Assembly: GCA_002495645.1 (NCBI GenBank)
Contig: DAGF01000032.1
Coordinates: 1 to 24,070, forward strand
From: Euryarchaeota archaeon UBA549
GTDB taxonomy: Archaea > Thermoplasmatota > Poseidoniia > Poseidoniales > Poseidoniaceae
Direction: 5' to 3'
DNA: 24,070 bases
Shown: in pieces, positions 6,731 through 13,677 of the stretch
How positions within the stretch are numbered: the stretch's first letter is position 1
How the letters are laid out: each line of letters starts with the position of its first letter
Made by a program: the position numbers and the translations under genes
The notes under the pieces: model-generated
What the model was told of the DNA's origin: nothing
Databases searched by the model: none
The model's input: the letters and a program-made list of their open reading frames with translations, nothing else

Positions 6731-6963
6731 CCGCACGCGGCCCCAAGGACGAAGAAGAACGCTTCAAGGCCCTCTTGGCGGTGTTGAACGGTCGCGGGCG
6801 AAGCGTCGCTGACGTGATTGAGGAATTGACCGGAGAGGCCCCGTCCGAAGAGACCGTCGAAGCCGTTGTGAACCGATTGCAGATGGCCCAAGAAAGCGGT
6901 GAGAACGTGGACATTGTCGCCATCGTCCAGTCGCTCAACGACCTGGCCGAGCAGTGGGCTTGA
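6727..6963 (+). CDS. Small acidic all-helical protein, third gene of the E1-JAMM operon
   Basis: I do not recognise this 78-residue protein. It starts in an ATGA overlap with the JAMM stop and has its own Shine-Dalgarno site. By eye it has four amphipathic helices: about 9-23 (EERFKALLAVLNGR), 26-35 (SVADVIEELTG), 40-57 (SEETVEAVVNRLQMAQESG) and 60-77 (NVDIVAIVQSLNDLAEQW). It is acidic and has no cysteine. It ends in EQWA, so it lacks the C-terminal Gly-Gly of ubiquitin-like modifiers and is not beta-grasp-like. It could be a substrate, an adaptor, or a regulator of the two enzymes. The stop is adjacent to the stop of the convergent HAD/ECH gene. Confidence 0.75.
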   Translation: MTARGPKDEEERFKALLAVLNGRGRSVADVIEELTGEAPSEETVEAVVNRLQMAQESGENVDIVAIVQSLNDLAEQWA

Positions 6964-9036
6964 TCACTGGTTCGTGTAGGTCGGTCGTCGGTTCTCAATG
7001 AGCGCCGACAAGCCTTCCAGTGCATCTTTGGTCGAGAAAATCGTGTGCAGGCCGTCCAGTTCCAACTTCAATCCAGCTTGGAGGTCGGTGGTCGCCGTGG
7101 CGTCGATGAGGTCGCTGGCCATGCGCAATCCGATGGGCGCTGTGAAGGACAAACTCTTGATTTGACGAGCGACGATTTTCTCCTCCTTGTCGAAGCCTTC
7201 CGGGCAATCGCCGTTCATCAACACGGCCATGTTTGCGTCGGTGAAAAACGTGGACGCGAACTTCGCAACCGGAGAAGCAGGGTTCGCCGGCTGACCGGGG
7301 TACTTCTGGGCAGGCTTGCCCTCGCTCGCCAGCGTCTTGATGCAAGCATCAACGCCTGCTACATCGACCAGATGCGTGACCAAACCGAGGTCAGCAGCGG
7401 TGTTGGCGTCCATGAAATTTCCAGCAAGCACCGCCCAACGGGCAACGGGGATACCGCAGATGCGGGCCGGTCGCTGCGAGCCACCCAAACCGGGGTAGAT
7501 GCCGATGGACGTTTCGGGGAATCGGAACTGGGTGCGACGGGTCCCGATGCGATAATCACAAGCCAGTGCGAGTTCCAAACCGCCGCCCAATGCAAGACCG
7601 GTTGTCAGCGCCACCGTCGTTTTGCTGGAGGTCTCCAGCATGTTGAGCAGTTCATGGCCTTCAGCGGTGAAGTCGTAAATGTCGGGAATGGCGTCGGCTC
7701 GGATCTTATCCACGAAGAATTTCACGTCGGCACCGGCGACGAAGGCCTTGCCGGCACCGTCCAAAACGATGGTGTGGACTGCGTCGTTGGCGTTGGCGGC
7801 GGCCACTGCTTGGGTCAACTGACCGACCACGGTTACGTTCAGCGCATTCATGGCCTCAGGTCGGTTGATGGTGATGGTCGCGACACCGTCTTGCACGGTG
7901 GTGTCAACGTAGGAAAAGTCCCAGGGTGTGTTGCCTTGTTGGGTAAAGAACGCAGGAACATCCCAGCCTTGACCGGCGGTTTCTGCGTAAGCCGCTGCCA
8001 TACGACAGGCTTCACCAACGCCGATTCGGTTCATCATCTCGAACGGGCCTCGAGCCCAACGAAGACCGACTTTGGCGCCGCGGTCAACGTCTTCCATGCT
8101 GCAGATATCCTCCTCAACGATTTGAGCGGCGACGCCGAACACCACGCCGAGCAAGCGCTCGGAAACGGCGGTGTATTGCTCGTCGCTGTAGCTTGCATCC
8201 TCGGAAACATCCCATTGCTCGTTGGCCTCAACCAGCGCACGAAGGTTGGCAGCTCCGGTGTAGCGAGGGGTGTGAAGTTGCTCGGCGAGGTAGTCGGTGG
8301 AATGCAGGGCGATGGGTGGCCCGGTCAGGTTCATCAGACCAAAGGGCCCCAAACCGATGCGGAAGGCTTTGCAGGCGATGGCGTCGATTTGGGCGGCGTT
8401 GGCTGCGCCTTCCTCGAGCAAAAGACAGGCTTCGTTCAGCCAAGGCACAAAGAAGCGGTTGACGACGAATCCGGGGCGGTCGGCGCAGACGATGACGACT
8501 TTTCCGAGCATTTTGCAGTACTGAACGACCTTCTCAATCGTTTCCTGACTGGAGGCTTTGGCAGGAATCACTTCGACGAGGCGATTCTTGGCAGGGTGGT
8601 AGAAGAAATGCAGACCCACGAAGCGGTCGGGACGGCCGGTGGCTTCGGCTAGAGCGTTCACCGAAAGTGAGGATGTGTTGGAAGCAAGAATCGTGCCCTC
8701 GCCGCACGCTTCGTCCAGAGCCGTAAAGACCGCCGTCTTGACGTCAAAGTCCTCAAACACGGCTTCAATGACCAGATCGGTGTTTTCAGCGGTGTTTTCC
8801 ACCCCGACCACGCCGGTGATGCGCCCTTGAATCGCTTCCACTTGAGCGGGTGAGAAAATGCGTCGCTCAACCGCTTCTTCGAGGAAATTAGCGATGATGG
8901 ATTGACCTCGCTCCACCCATTGGAGTTCTCGGTCAACCATTTGAACGTCGAATTCTTCCTGTGCACTCTTTTGAGCGATACCGGAGCCCATGTTTCCGGC
9001 ACCGACGACGGCGACGCGCTGAATCGGTTGAGTCAT
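6964..9036 (-). CDS. Fused 3-hydroxyacyl-CoA dehydrogenase / enoyl-CoA hydratase
   Basis: The 690-residue protein joins two beta-oxidation activities, with the dehydrogenase first. Residues 1 to about 380 are an NAD-dependent 3-hydroxyacyl-CoA dehydrogenase: GAGNMGSGIA (12-21), SNTSSLSVNALAE, the catalytic-histidine region HFFYHPAKNRLVEV, and a C-terminal helical domain. From about 400 to 690 is a crotonase-fold hydratase with the oxyanion-hole AGADVKFF, GGGLELALACDYRIGT (E488) and FPETSIGIYPGLGG (E508). The two glutamates, 20 apart, match the catalytic Glu144/Glu164 of rat enoyl-CoA hydratase. The order is opposite to bacterial FadB and matches archaeal crotonyl-CoA hydratase/3-hydroxybutyryl-CoA dehydrogenases. 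Fatty-acid or short-chain acyl-CoA breakdown is the likeliest role. The long plus-strand frame over it is an antisense shadow. Confidence 0.95.
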   Translation of the reverse strand: MTQPIQRVAVVGAGNMGSGIAQKSAQEEFDVQMVDRELQWVERGQSIIANFLEEAVERRIFSPAQVEAIQGRITGVVGVENTAENTDLVIEAVFEDFDVKTAVFTALDEACGEGTILASNTSSLSVNALAEATGRPDRFVGLHFFYHPAKNRLVEVIPAKASSQETIEKVVQYCKMLGKVVIVCADRPGFVVNRFFVPWLNEACLLLEEGAANAAQIDAIACKAFRIGLGPFGLMNLTGPPIALHSTDYLAEQLHTPRYTGAANLRALVEANEQWDVSEDASYSDEQYTAVSERLLGVVFGVAAQIVEEDICSMEDVDRGAKVGLRWARGPFEMMNRIGVGEACRMAAAYAETAGQGWDVPAFFTQQGNTPWDFSYVDTTVQDGVATITINRPEAMNALNVTVVGQLTQAVAAANANDAVHTIVLDGAGKAFVAGADVKFFVDKIRADAIPDIYDFTAEGHELLNMLETSSKTTVALTTGLALGGGLELALACDYRIGTRRTQFRFPETSIGIYPGLGGSQRPARICGIPVARWAVLAGNFMDANTAADLGLVTHLVDVAGVDACIKTLASEGKPAQKYPGQPANPASPVAKFASTFFTDANMAVLMNGDCPEGFDKEEKIVARQIKSLSFTAPIGLRMASDLIDATATTDLQAGLKLELDGLHTIFSTKDALEGLSALIENRRPTYTNQ

Positions 9037-9077
9037 GACCCTGCGAATTCAACGACGCTCATGAAGAATACGGCCCC

Positions 9078-10322
9078 TTATGATGAGGCGATGGTGCTCC
9101 ACGCATCCGACATCTCCTGGTTGAATCGCTCGGGTGCGAGGAAGGAAACGTGGTCCATCAAGGCCTGTTCTGCTTGACGTGGGCCACCATTTCTGCCCGA
9201 CCACGTCGCATGAACCTCAACGATGGTGTTCACCCATGCGTCCATGTCTTCGGGAGGCAATGGCGTGCCCGGCGGCACCAATTCGTTGTGTGCCGGCCGG
9301 TCGGAGGCCAACACCGGTTGACCAGCGGCCATCGATTCAACCGTTGGATAACCAAACCCTTCGGCCCCCGAAGGAAAGAGTAGGGCTTCGCAGTGCCACC
9401 GGTAGGCGTTCAACACCTCATCGCTGATGTTTGAGCCGACCGTGTGCCAAGCAACGCCGTGTTGCTTGGCCAGAGAGGAAGCGGATGGGCCGCCGTGAGG
9501 ACAGGTGTCTCCACCGATGTGGTGCACCTGCACGTCCTTGGCGACGGACTGTGGGAGTTTGGAAAGCACCCGCATGAGGAAGGCAAGCCGCTTTCGAGGG
9601 TCATGGCTGCCCACAACGAGCAGATGACAGGCAGGGGAATCCAAGGCCTCAGGGGCAGCAGGAAGGGTTGCGGGTGGTGCATATCGCTCCACATCGATGG
9701 CGTAAGGGATCTGATAGAGCGGCGTATCGGGGAAGTGTTGACGGCAAACTTCAGCCACAGCGCTCGTGCTGCAAATGAAGGCGTTTGCGCGTTGCAGGCC
9801 CTTCATCAAACGACGCAAATCTCGCCGACGAATGAAACCGGGTCGGGGTTCACCCACCTCGACGGACTCACCGGACAAGGTGACGATTTCGGGAAAGAGG
9901 TGGAAGAGGTCATGGACGTAAACGACGACGGGAACTTCGGAATTGGTGGGCACGAGATGAGCTTGTTCCTGGTCGCTGACAAAGACGAGGTCAACCTCAT
10001 TGGCGTGACGCAAACGCTTGATGTGAGCGGCGACACGAGCAGGATGACGAAACCACCGCTCTCGTAGTCGCTTCAAGCCAGACGGGTTTTCGCCGAGGTC
10101 GTATTCCTCAACCCCAGCGGACTGCCAACCGGGAATTTCGCCGCCCTCAAGGGCGTTCTTCAAATCGTAAAAGGCTCCTCCAATGCCTGAAAACCGAGTC
10201 AAGACGCCACCCCTCACCAGCAAAACACGCTTGGTGGGACCGGCAGCACCTGGCTCCATGGGACGGGGAGGAACCGGTGCCTCTTGAAGGGATGACATCA
10301 ACCGTGCCTGCTCAATGGTCAT
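9078..10322 (-). CDS. Second family 4-type (GT-B) glycosyltransferase
   Basis: The protein has up to 414 residues from ATG 10322; Met9 (MSSLQEAP) is an alternative start. The first conserved stretch is KRVLLVRGGVLTRFSGIGGAF, a GT-B acceptor-domain opening. Further on are VPVVVYVHDLFHLFPE and CSTSAVAEVCRQHFP, both typical of GT4. The donor domain starts at LLVVGSHDPRKRLAFLMRVL and includes the E-x7-E signature in AEGFGYPTVESMAAGQPVLA (E321, E329). The first 30 residues are proline-rich and poorly conserved in appearance. No membrane helix is visible. It probably adds a sugar to a surface glycan or glycolipid, like the gene at 4198, but the two are not co-transcribed. Donor and acceptor cannot be told from sequence. 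Confidence 0.9.
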   Translation of the reverse strand: MTIEQARLMSSLQEAPVPPRPMEPGAAGPTKRVLLVRGGVLTRFSGIGGAFYDLKNALEGGEIPGWQSAGVEEYDLGENPSGLKRLRERWFRHPARVAAHIKRLRHANEVDLVFVSDQEQAHLVPTNSEVPVVVYVHDLFHLFPEIVTLSGESVEVGEPRPGFIRRRDLRRLMKGLQRANAFICSTSAVAEVCRQHFPDTPLYQIPYAIDVERYAPPATLPAAPEALDSPACHLLVVGSHDPRKRLAFLMRVLSKLPQSVAKDVQVHHIGGDTCPHGGPSASSLAKQHGVAWHTVGSNISDEVLNAYRWHCEALLFPSGAEGFGYPTVESMAAGQPVLASDRPAHNELVPPGTPLPPEDMDAWVNTIVEVHATWSGRNGGPRQAEQALMDHVSFLAPERFNQEMSDAWSTIASS

Positions 10323-10395
10323 CCGTGCCCCAACGGGCGTCGTGGTGTAGAAAAGACATCAAGTAGTCCTATGGGTTCCGACGGCTTGAACGACC

Positions 10396-10851
10396 ATGCC
10401 CAAACCTCCCATGTCCATTCCATCCGGTGAATACACGGCCATTGAAGACGGAATTCAGACCACCATCGACGAGGGTGCGGCGATTCGCAAGATGCTGGCA
10501 AAACACTCGGGCAAAGGACCGTACAACGCGGCGTGGGAGGTTGAAGCCGCTGTTGAGGCCCTACAGGTCTTTGCCTCAAGGTGGACCATTGAAATCCTCG
10601 CCACCCTCTACATCACCGGCCCACGAAGGTTCAACGAAATGAAGAACATGCTGACCGGGATTTCGAGCAGAACACTCTCGGACAAACTTCGCTATTTGAC
10701 CGACGAAGGATTGGTGCTCCGTGTGGTCACCGATGGCCCTCCGGTCAAGGTCAGTTACGAACTCAGTGCCCACGGTCGAACCTGCGGACGCCTGCTCTCA
10801 CCGCTGGTGGCTCACCTGAAAATGGTCGCAGGCTCGGTTGTTCAAGCCTAA
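10396..10851 (+). CDS. HxlR-family winged-helix transcriptional regulator
   Basis: The protein has 151 residues. After a variable N-terminal extension of about 50 residues comes an HxlR-type winged helix: FASRWTIEILATLYITGPRR, FNEMKNMLTGISSRTLSDKL, RYLTDEGLVLRVVTDGPPVK, then VSYELSAHGRTCGRLLSPL. The ISSRTLSDKLRYL part is the recognition helix and VKVSYELS the wing. HxlR proteins are dimers that often respond to electrophiles or redox through cysteines; here the only cysteine is late, in RTCGRLL. It is divergent from a glycosyltransferase gene across about 73 bases and may act on that region. Its stop overlaps the convergent phosphatase stop by 4 bases. No clear TATA is visible before it. Confidence 0.88.
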   Translation: MPKPPMSIPSGEYTAIEDGIQTTIDEGAAIRKMLAKHSGKGPYNAAWEVEAAVEALQVFASRWTIEILATLYITGPRRFNEMKNMLTGISSRTLSDKLRYLTDEGLVLRVVTDGPPVKVSYELSAHGRTCGRLLSPLVAHLKMVAGSVVQA

Positions 10852-11648
10852 GCCTCAACCCGCACCTGCTGAACCGTCCGCCCGGTTTTCAGATTCAAGG
10901 CCGTCAGCATACGCTTCTCTTTTGGCCCGTGATAGAGGCAGGTGTCGAGGCCGAGAGCGGCTGGACGACCATCCTCCAAGACCACCTCGCTCTCCCATGG
11001 CTGGCCCCAGTCGGCCATGGTGCGACCGGGTAAACCTGCGGTGATGGTGTGGCCAAACACCACCGTTCGAACGGGGTCAACGGGGGTTCTTGTGGTATGG
11101 AAATCATAACGAATCCAAAGCAGGTCATCATCCGTCTGGCCGTCCAAATCAACGCCAGGTCGATAACCTGCGTGAACCAGACGCCAGCGGTTGAGGACGA
11201 TGTGGGTGGGCAGTTCATCCATCCACTTCGTGTGGTGTTGAACACACACTTCCAAAGCGGGCTCGTCCAATCTGCCCTCGGTTGTTTGATGAGCCCGAAG
11301 GTAGGACGCCAAGGTGGTCTTTCCTCCGTTTTGCATCCACAACCTGACATCGAGATCGGGATGCTTCATTTTCGCCATGGTGAATTGTTGCACCATCATG
11401 TCCTCGTGGTTTCCTTTCACTGTGGCCATTCTGGGATGTGTCATGACGTGGTTGACGACACCGAACGAGTTCGGGCCTCGGTCAATCAAATCCCCGAGGA
11501 ACACCACCCAATCGTTTTCTGTGAGGGTCAAGCGCTCGCACAACTCGAGCACTGTCTGGTGAAACCCGTGAACATCACCCACCACCCAAACGTTGTGACC
11601 TTGGTCCAAAGCCTGCTGTAATTTTTCCTCCAACGCCTGGTTTCTCAT
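10848..11648 (-). CDS. PPP-family metallophosphoesterase (PrpA/ApaH-like)
   Basis: Starting at ATG 11646-11648 the protein has 266 residues. A GTG four codons upstream is possible, but a GGTGGGAGAGG Shine-Dalgarno-like stretch favours the ATG. The PPP signatures are in order: GDVHG (24-28), GDLIDRG (52-58), GNHE (79-82), a histidine in RLVHAGYRPG, and FGHT in VVFGHTITAG. These residues bind the two metal ions and the phosphate. Relatives include bacterial serine/threonine phosphatases PrpA/PrpB and diadenosine tetraphosphatase ApaH; sequence alone does not decide between protein and dinucleotide substrates. It is soluble. It is divergent from a winged-helix gene and appears to share its AT-rich promoter core. 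Confidence 0.88.
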   Translation of the reverse strand: MRNQALEEKLQQALDQGHNVWVVGDVHGFHQTVLELCERLTLTENDWVVFLGDLIDRGPNSFGVVNHVMTHPRMATVKGNHEDMMVQQFTMAKMKHPDLDVRLWMQNGGKTTLASYLRAHQTTEGRLDEPALEVCVQHHTKWMDELPTHIVLNRWRLVHAGYRPGVDLDGQTDDDLLWIRYDFHTTRTPVDPVRTVVFGHTITAGLPGRTMADWGQPWESEVVLEDGRPAALGLDTCLYHGPKEKRMLTALNLKTGRTVQQVRVEA

Positions 11649-11684
11649 GCCCTCTCCCACCGGTAAAAGAAGAAGACTGCGACC

Positions 11685-11691
11685 CTATTTA
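11685..11691. promoter_or_regulatory. TATA-like element, possibly bidirectional
   Basis: TATTTAA (TTAAATA on the other strand) lies about 40 bases upstream of the phosphatase ATG, so transcription would start near 11661 with a short leader holding a GGTGGGAGAGG site. It also faces the plus-strand winged-helix gene. It supports non-coding status for the sequence just after 11647. Confidence 0.45.
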
Positions 11692-11787
11692 ACGAAAAGA
11701 GAGCGAAGGAAAATCGCGGAAAAAAGAACTGCATTCAACCGAACACGAAGGCGATGGATTAAGGGAGGAGAAGACGAACCACACCCT

Positions 11788-12456
11788 ATGCCTCTGCTGG
11801 CCCAGTGGACCCGACAGCGCCCTTGGCTTGCTGCAGGTTTGACGGGAGCAGCCAGCGGCGTTGTTGGTCTTGCAGGCGGACTGGCCACCGTCGCAGGCGC
11901 CGTGGGCGCCATGGCCTTTGGCGGCATTTCCACCCGAGCAACGGCGCACGAGCACCCGCTTCGCCGACGCATTCTCACGACCCTTGAGGCACGCCCTGGT
12001 TTGTGCTATCGCGAATTACAGACCGTCATGAACACGGCCAACGGTACCTTGCGTCATCATCTGGACGTCCTCCAAACGCGCCGAGCGGTTACCGTCATGC
12101 CGGTCAACGGACGGACCTGCTATTTTGCCGGTGGACCAAGCCAGGTTGAAGTCCTTCGAAGCAAAGTCGTGGGCGAGGAACGCATGGCTCAACAATTGCC
12201 CATCGGCCTCTCGCCCGTTCAGCGCATGATCCTCGAAAACATCGACCGAGAAGGTGTGCCCCGTTCACAAGCTGAACTGGCACGAAGGCTTGGTCGTACA
12301 CGAGCCACCGTTCACAGTGCGGTCAAGGTGCTTCGCAGGCGTGGTATCCTAAGGGAAGACCGCATCGAGTTGATGCCGCACATCAACCTTGAAATCTACG
12401 CCCAAGCACGAAGCGGCGTGGATTATGACTTCGTTGACGAGCGCCGTCGAGCATGA
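11788..12456 (+). CDS. Membrane-anchored tandem winged-helix DNA-binding protein
   Basis: The start is placed at ATG 11788, giving 222 residues. The frame is open back to ATG 11647, but that extension is extremely Lys/Arg-rich, uses A-rich codons unlike the rest and contains a TATA-like box, so it is probably leader sequence. Residues 13-48 are a Gly/Ala-rich hydrophobic stretch (WLAAGLTGAASGVVGLAGG and on), one long or two short membrane helices. Two winged helices follow: about 55-115 (HPLRRRILTTLEARPGLCYR; TLRHHLDVLQTRRAVTV; RTCYFAGG) and about 140-200 (VQRMILENIDREGVPRSQAE; TVHSAVKVLRRRGIL). This resembles archaeal membrane-tethered regulators with ArsR/MarR-like domains. No sensor domain is visible outside the membrane. 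Confidence 0.75.
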   Translation: MPLLAQWTRQRPWLAAGLTGAASGVVGLAGGLATVAGAVGAMAFGGISTRATAHEHPLRRRILTTLEARPGLCYRELQTVMNTANGTLRHHLDVLQTRRAVTVMPVNGRTCYFAGGPSQVEVLRSKVVGEERMAQQLPIGLSPVQRMILENIDREGVPRSQAELARRLGRTRATVHSAVKVLRRRGILREDRIELMPHINLEIYAQARSGVDYDFVDERRRA

Positions 12457-12512
12457 CGCTGTGTGATTTCCAATAACGAAATCTGTCGCTTGAGCGGCAA
12501 TTATTGCACAGC

Positions 12513-12520
12513 CTTCAAAG
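12513..12520 (+). promoter_or_regulatory. Possible TATA box for the gene at 12544
   Basis: TTCAAAGA is centred about 27 bases before ATG 12544. The downstream string AAAGACCCTTGAC resembles AAAGACCCCTTGACC at the 4198 promoter. Confidence 0.3.
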
Positions 12521-12543
12521 ACCCTTGACGATGCCATGAGGCC

Positions 12544-13665
12544 ATGTTCTCACTTCGCTTGGTGGAGCAACCTCTGCCGACGACCGAACGCGACGTTGAC
12601 GGTCTTGTTGCGTGGCTCATCGACACCCTCTCACTGGTGCGAAAACGAGGGGACGCCACGGCCGACCATGGACGAGCAGGCCCGGTTCATCGCTTGCTGC
12701 GCGACCACCTGCTGGGTGTGCCTGACCAAAGCTGGGATGCGCAGATGTTGGCGGATGAGTTGGCGCAAATGCCCGCTTCCCTGAATCACCATCTGGCTCG
12801 GTTGGTTGAAACGGGTCTCATCGGGTTCACCAACGAAGGGAAAGGTTGGCGGAAATACTTCCTGCGTGGCGGTTCCTTAACCAACGCCGTGGCTTATGTT
12901 CAACAGCACGCCACGCTCATCGTTCAACAGCGGTTCTCACTGCTCAACGCCCGCTGGCAACGCTCAGGAGAGCCGCTGCCGGTGGAGTTGCCCGAGGACG
13001 AACACGCCCTCTTTGCCATCGGTTTGGTGGACCACCGACCGCTTCAAGCGGACGGCGAGGGGGACGAACTCTCTCATTGGATGAACGATTTTGGACTGCT
13101 CGGGGAACGACCGGGGGCGGAGATCGCCGCTGATTCGCTTTCTGTCCGTCTCTTTTCCACCCTGTTGGAGCGGGACCTTCCCTTATCCTTGGACGAAGCA
13201 GCGGAAATGCACGGCGGACAAAAAGCGAGGGTTGGGCGAATACTGGACCGTTTCCGAGCCACGGGAATGGTTGAACGCGTGCCGAGAACCGACCGGCTCA
13301 ACACCGCCTTGTGGACGGCGATGACCACGCAACACCAACGGCGAGGTGAAGATTGGATGCTCAAAAAGGGCGGTTTCCAGCGGCTCTTGAACGAAAAACA
13401 GCAATCTGCATTGCTTCAAGCACTCGGAAAAGGTGCTTTGACCATCGATGACGTCGCCAAACACCTCGCCTCCGTTGAAGCCCGAGAACAGATGCTTTTG
13501 CTCAACCTGTTGGGTGGGCGTCTGCCCATGGGCTACAGAATGTCCGGGGCCTCCGCCGCTGCCGTGCAGCGCCGTGTCCAAGACCGCCTTGACCGAGTAC
13601 TGCGTCGAATGGTACGCGTGGCTGGTCTTCTGGATGAAGCATTGGCTTCATCGCTCTCCGAGTGA
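12544..13665 (+). CDS. Winged-helix domain protein of unknown role, upstream of dus
   Basis: I do not recognise the family. The protein has 373 residues and no membrane helix. Residues about 50-110 form a winged helix (LLRDHLLGVPDQSWDAQMLA, then SLNHHLARLVETGLI and a wing with KGWRKYFLRGG). A second helix-turn-helix-like unit is seen around 200-255 (LFSTLLERDLPLSLDEAAE; VGRILDRFRATGMVERV). The C-terminal third is helical and charged, with a possible third unit near LLQALGKGALTIDDVAKHL. Repeated winged helices suggest DNA or RNA binding. The dihydrouridine synthase gene starts 12 bases after the stop with a good ribosome site, so the two are probably co-transcribed, hinting at a link to tRNA or translation. 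The role is unknown. Confidence 0.75.
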   Translation: MFSLRLVEQPLPTTERDVDGLVAWLIDTLSLVRKRGDATADHGRAGPVHRLLRDHLLGVPDQSWDAQMLADELAQMPASLNHHLARLVETGLIGFTNEGKGWRKYFLRGGSLTNAVAYVQQHATLIVQQRFSLLNARWQRSGEPLPVELPEDEHALFAIGLVDHRPLQADGEGDELSHWMNDFGLLGERPGAEIAADSLSVRLFSTLLERDLPLSLDEAAEMHGGQKARVGRILDRFRATGMVERVPRTDRLNTALWTAMTTQHQRRGEDWMLKKGGFQRLLNEKQQSALLQALGKGALTIDDVAKHLASVEAREQMLLLNLLGGRLPMGYRMSGASAAAVQRRVQDRLDRVLRRMVRVAGLLDEALASSLSE

Positions 13666-13677
13666 ATAGGTGACATC

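Noticed and set aside
7045..8652. Long plus-strand open frame (535 codons) over the HAD/ECH gene
   Set aside because: It is antisense to a gene with complete catalytic motifs; it is glycine-, histidine- and valine-rich without domain signals.
9444..10067. Plus-strand open frame (207 codons) over the second glycosyltransferase
   Set aside because: Antisense shadow of a well-supported GT4 gene; no motif, no ribosome site.
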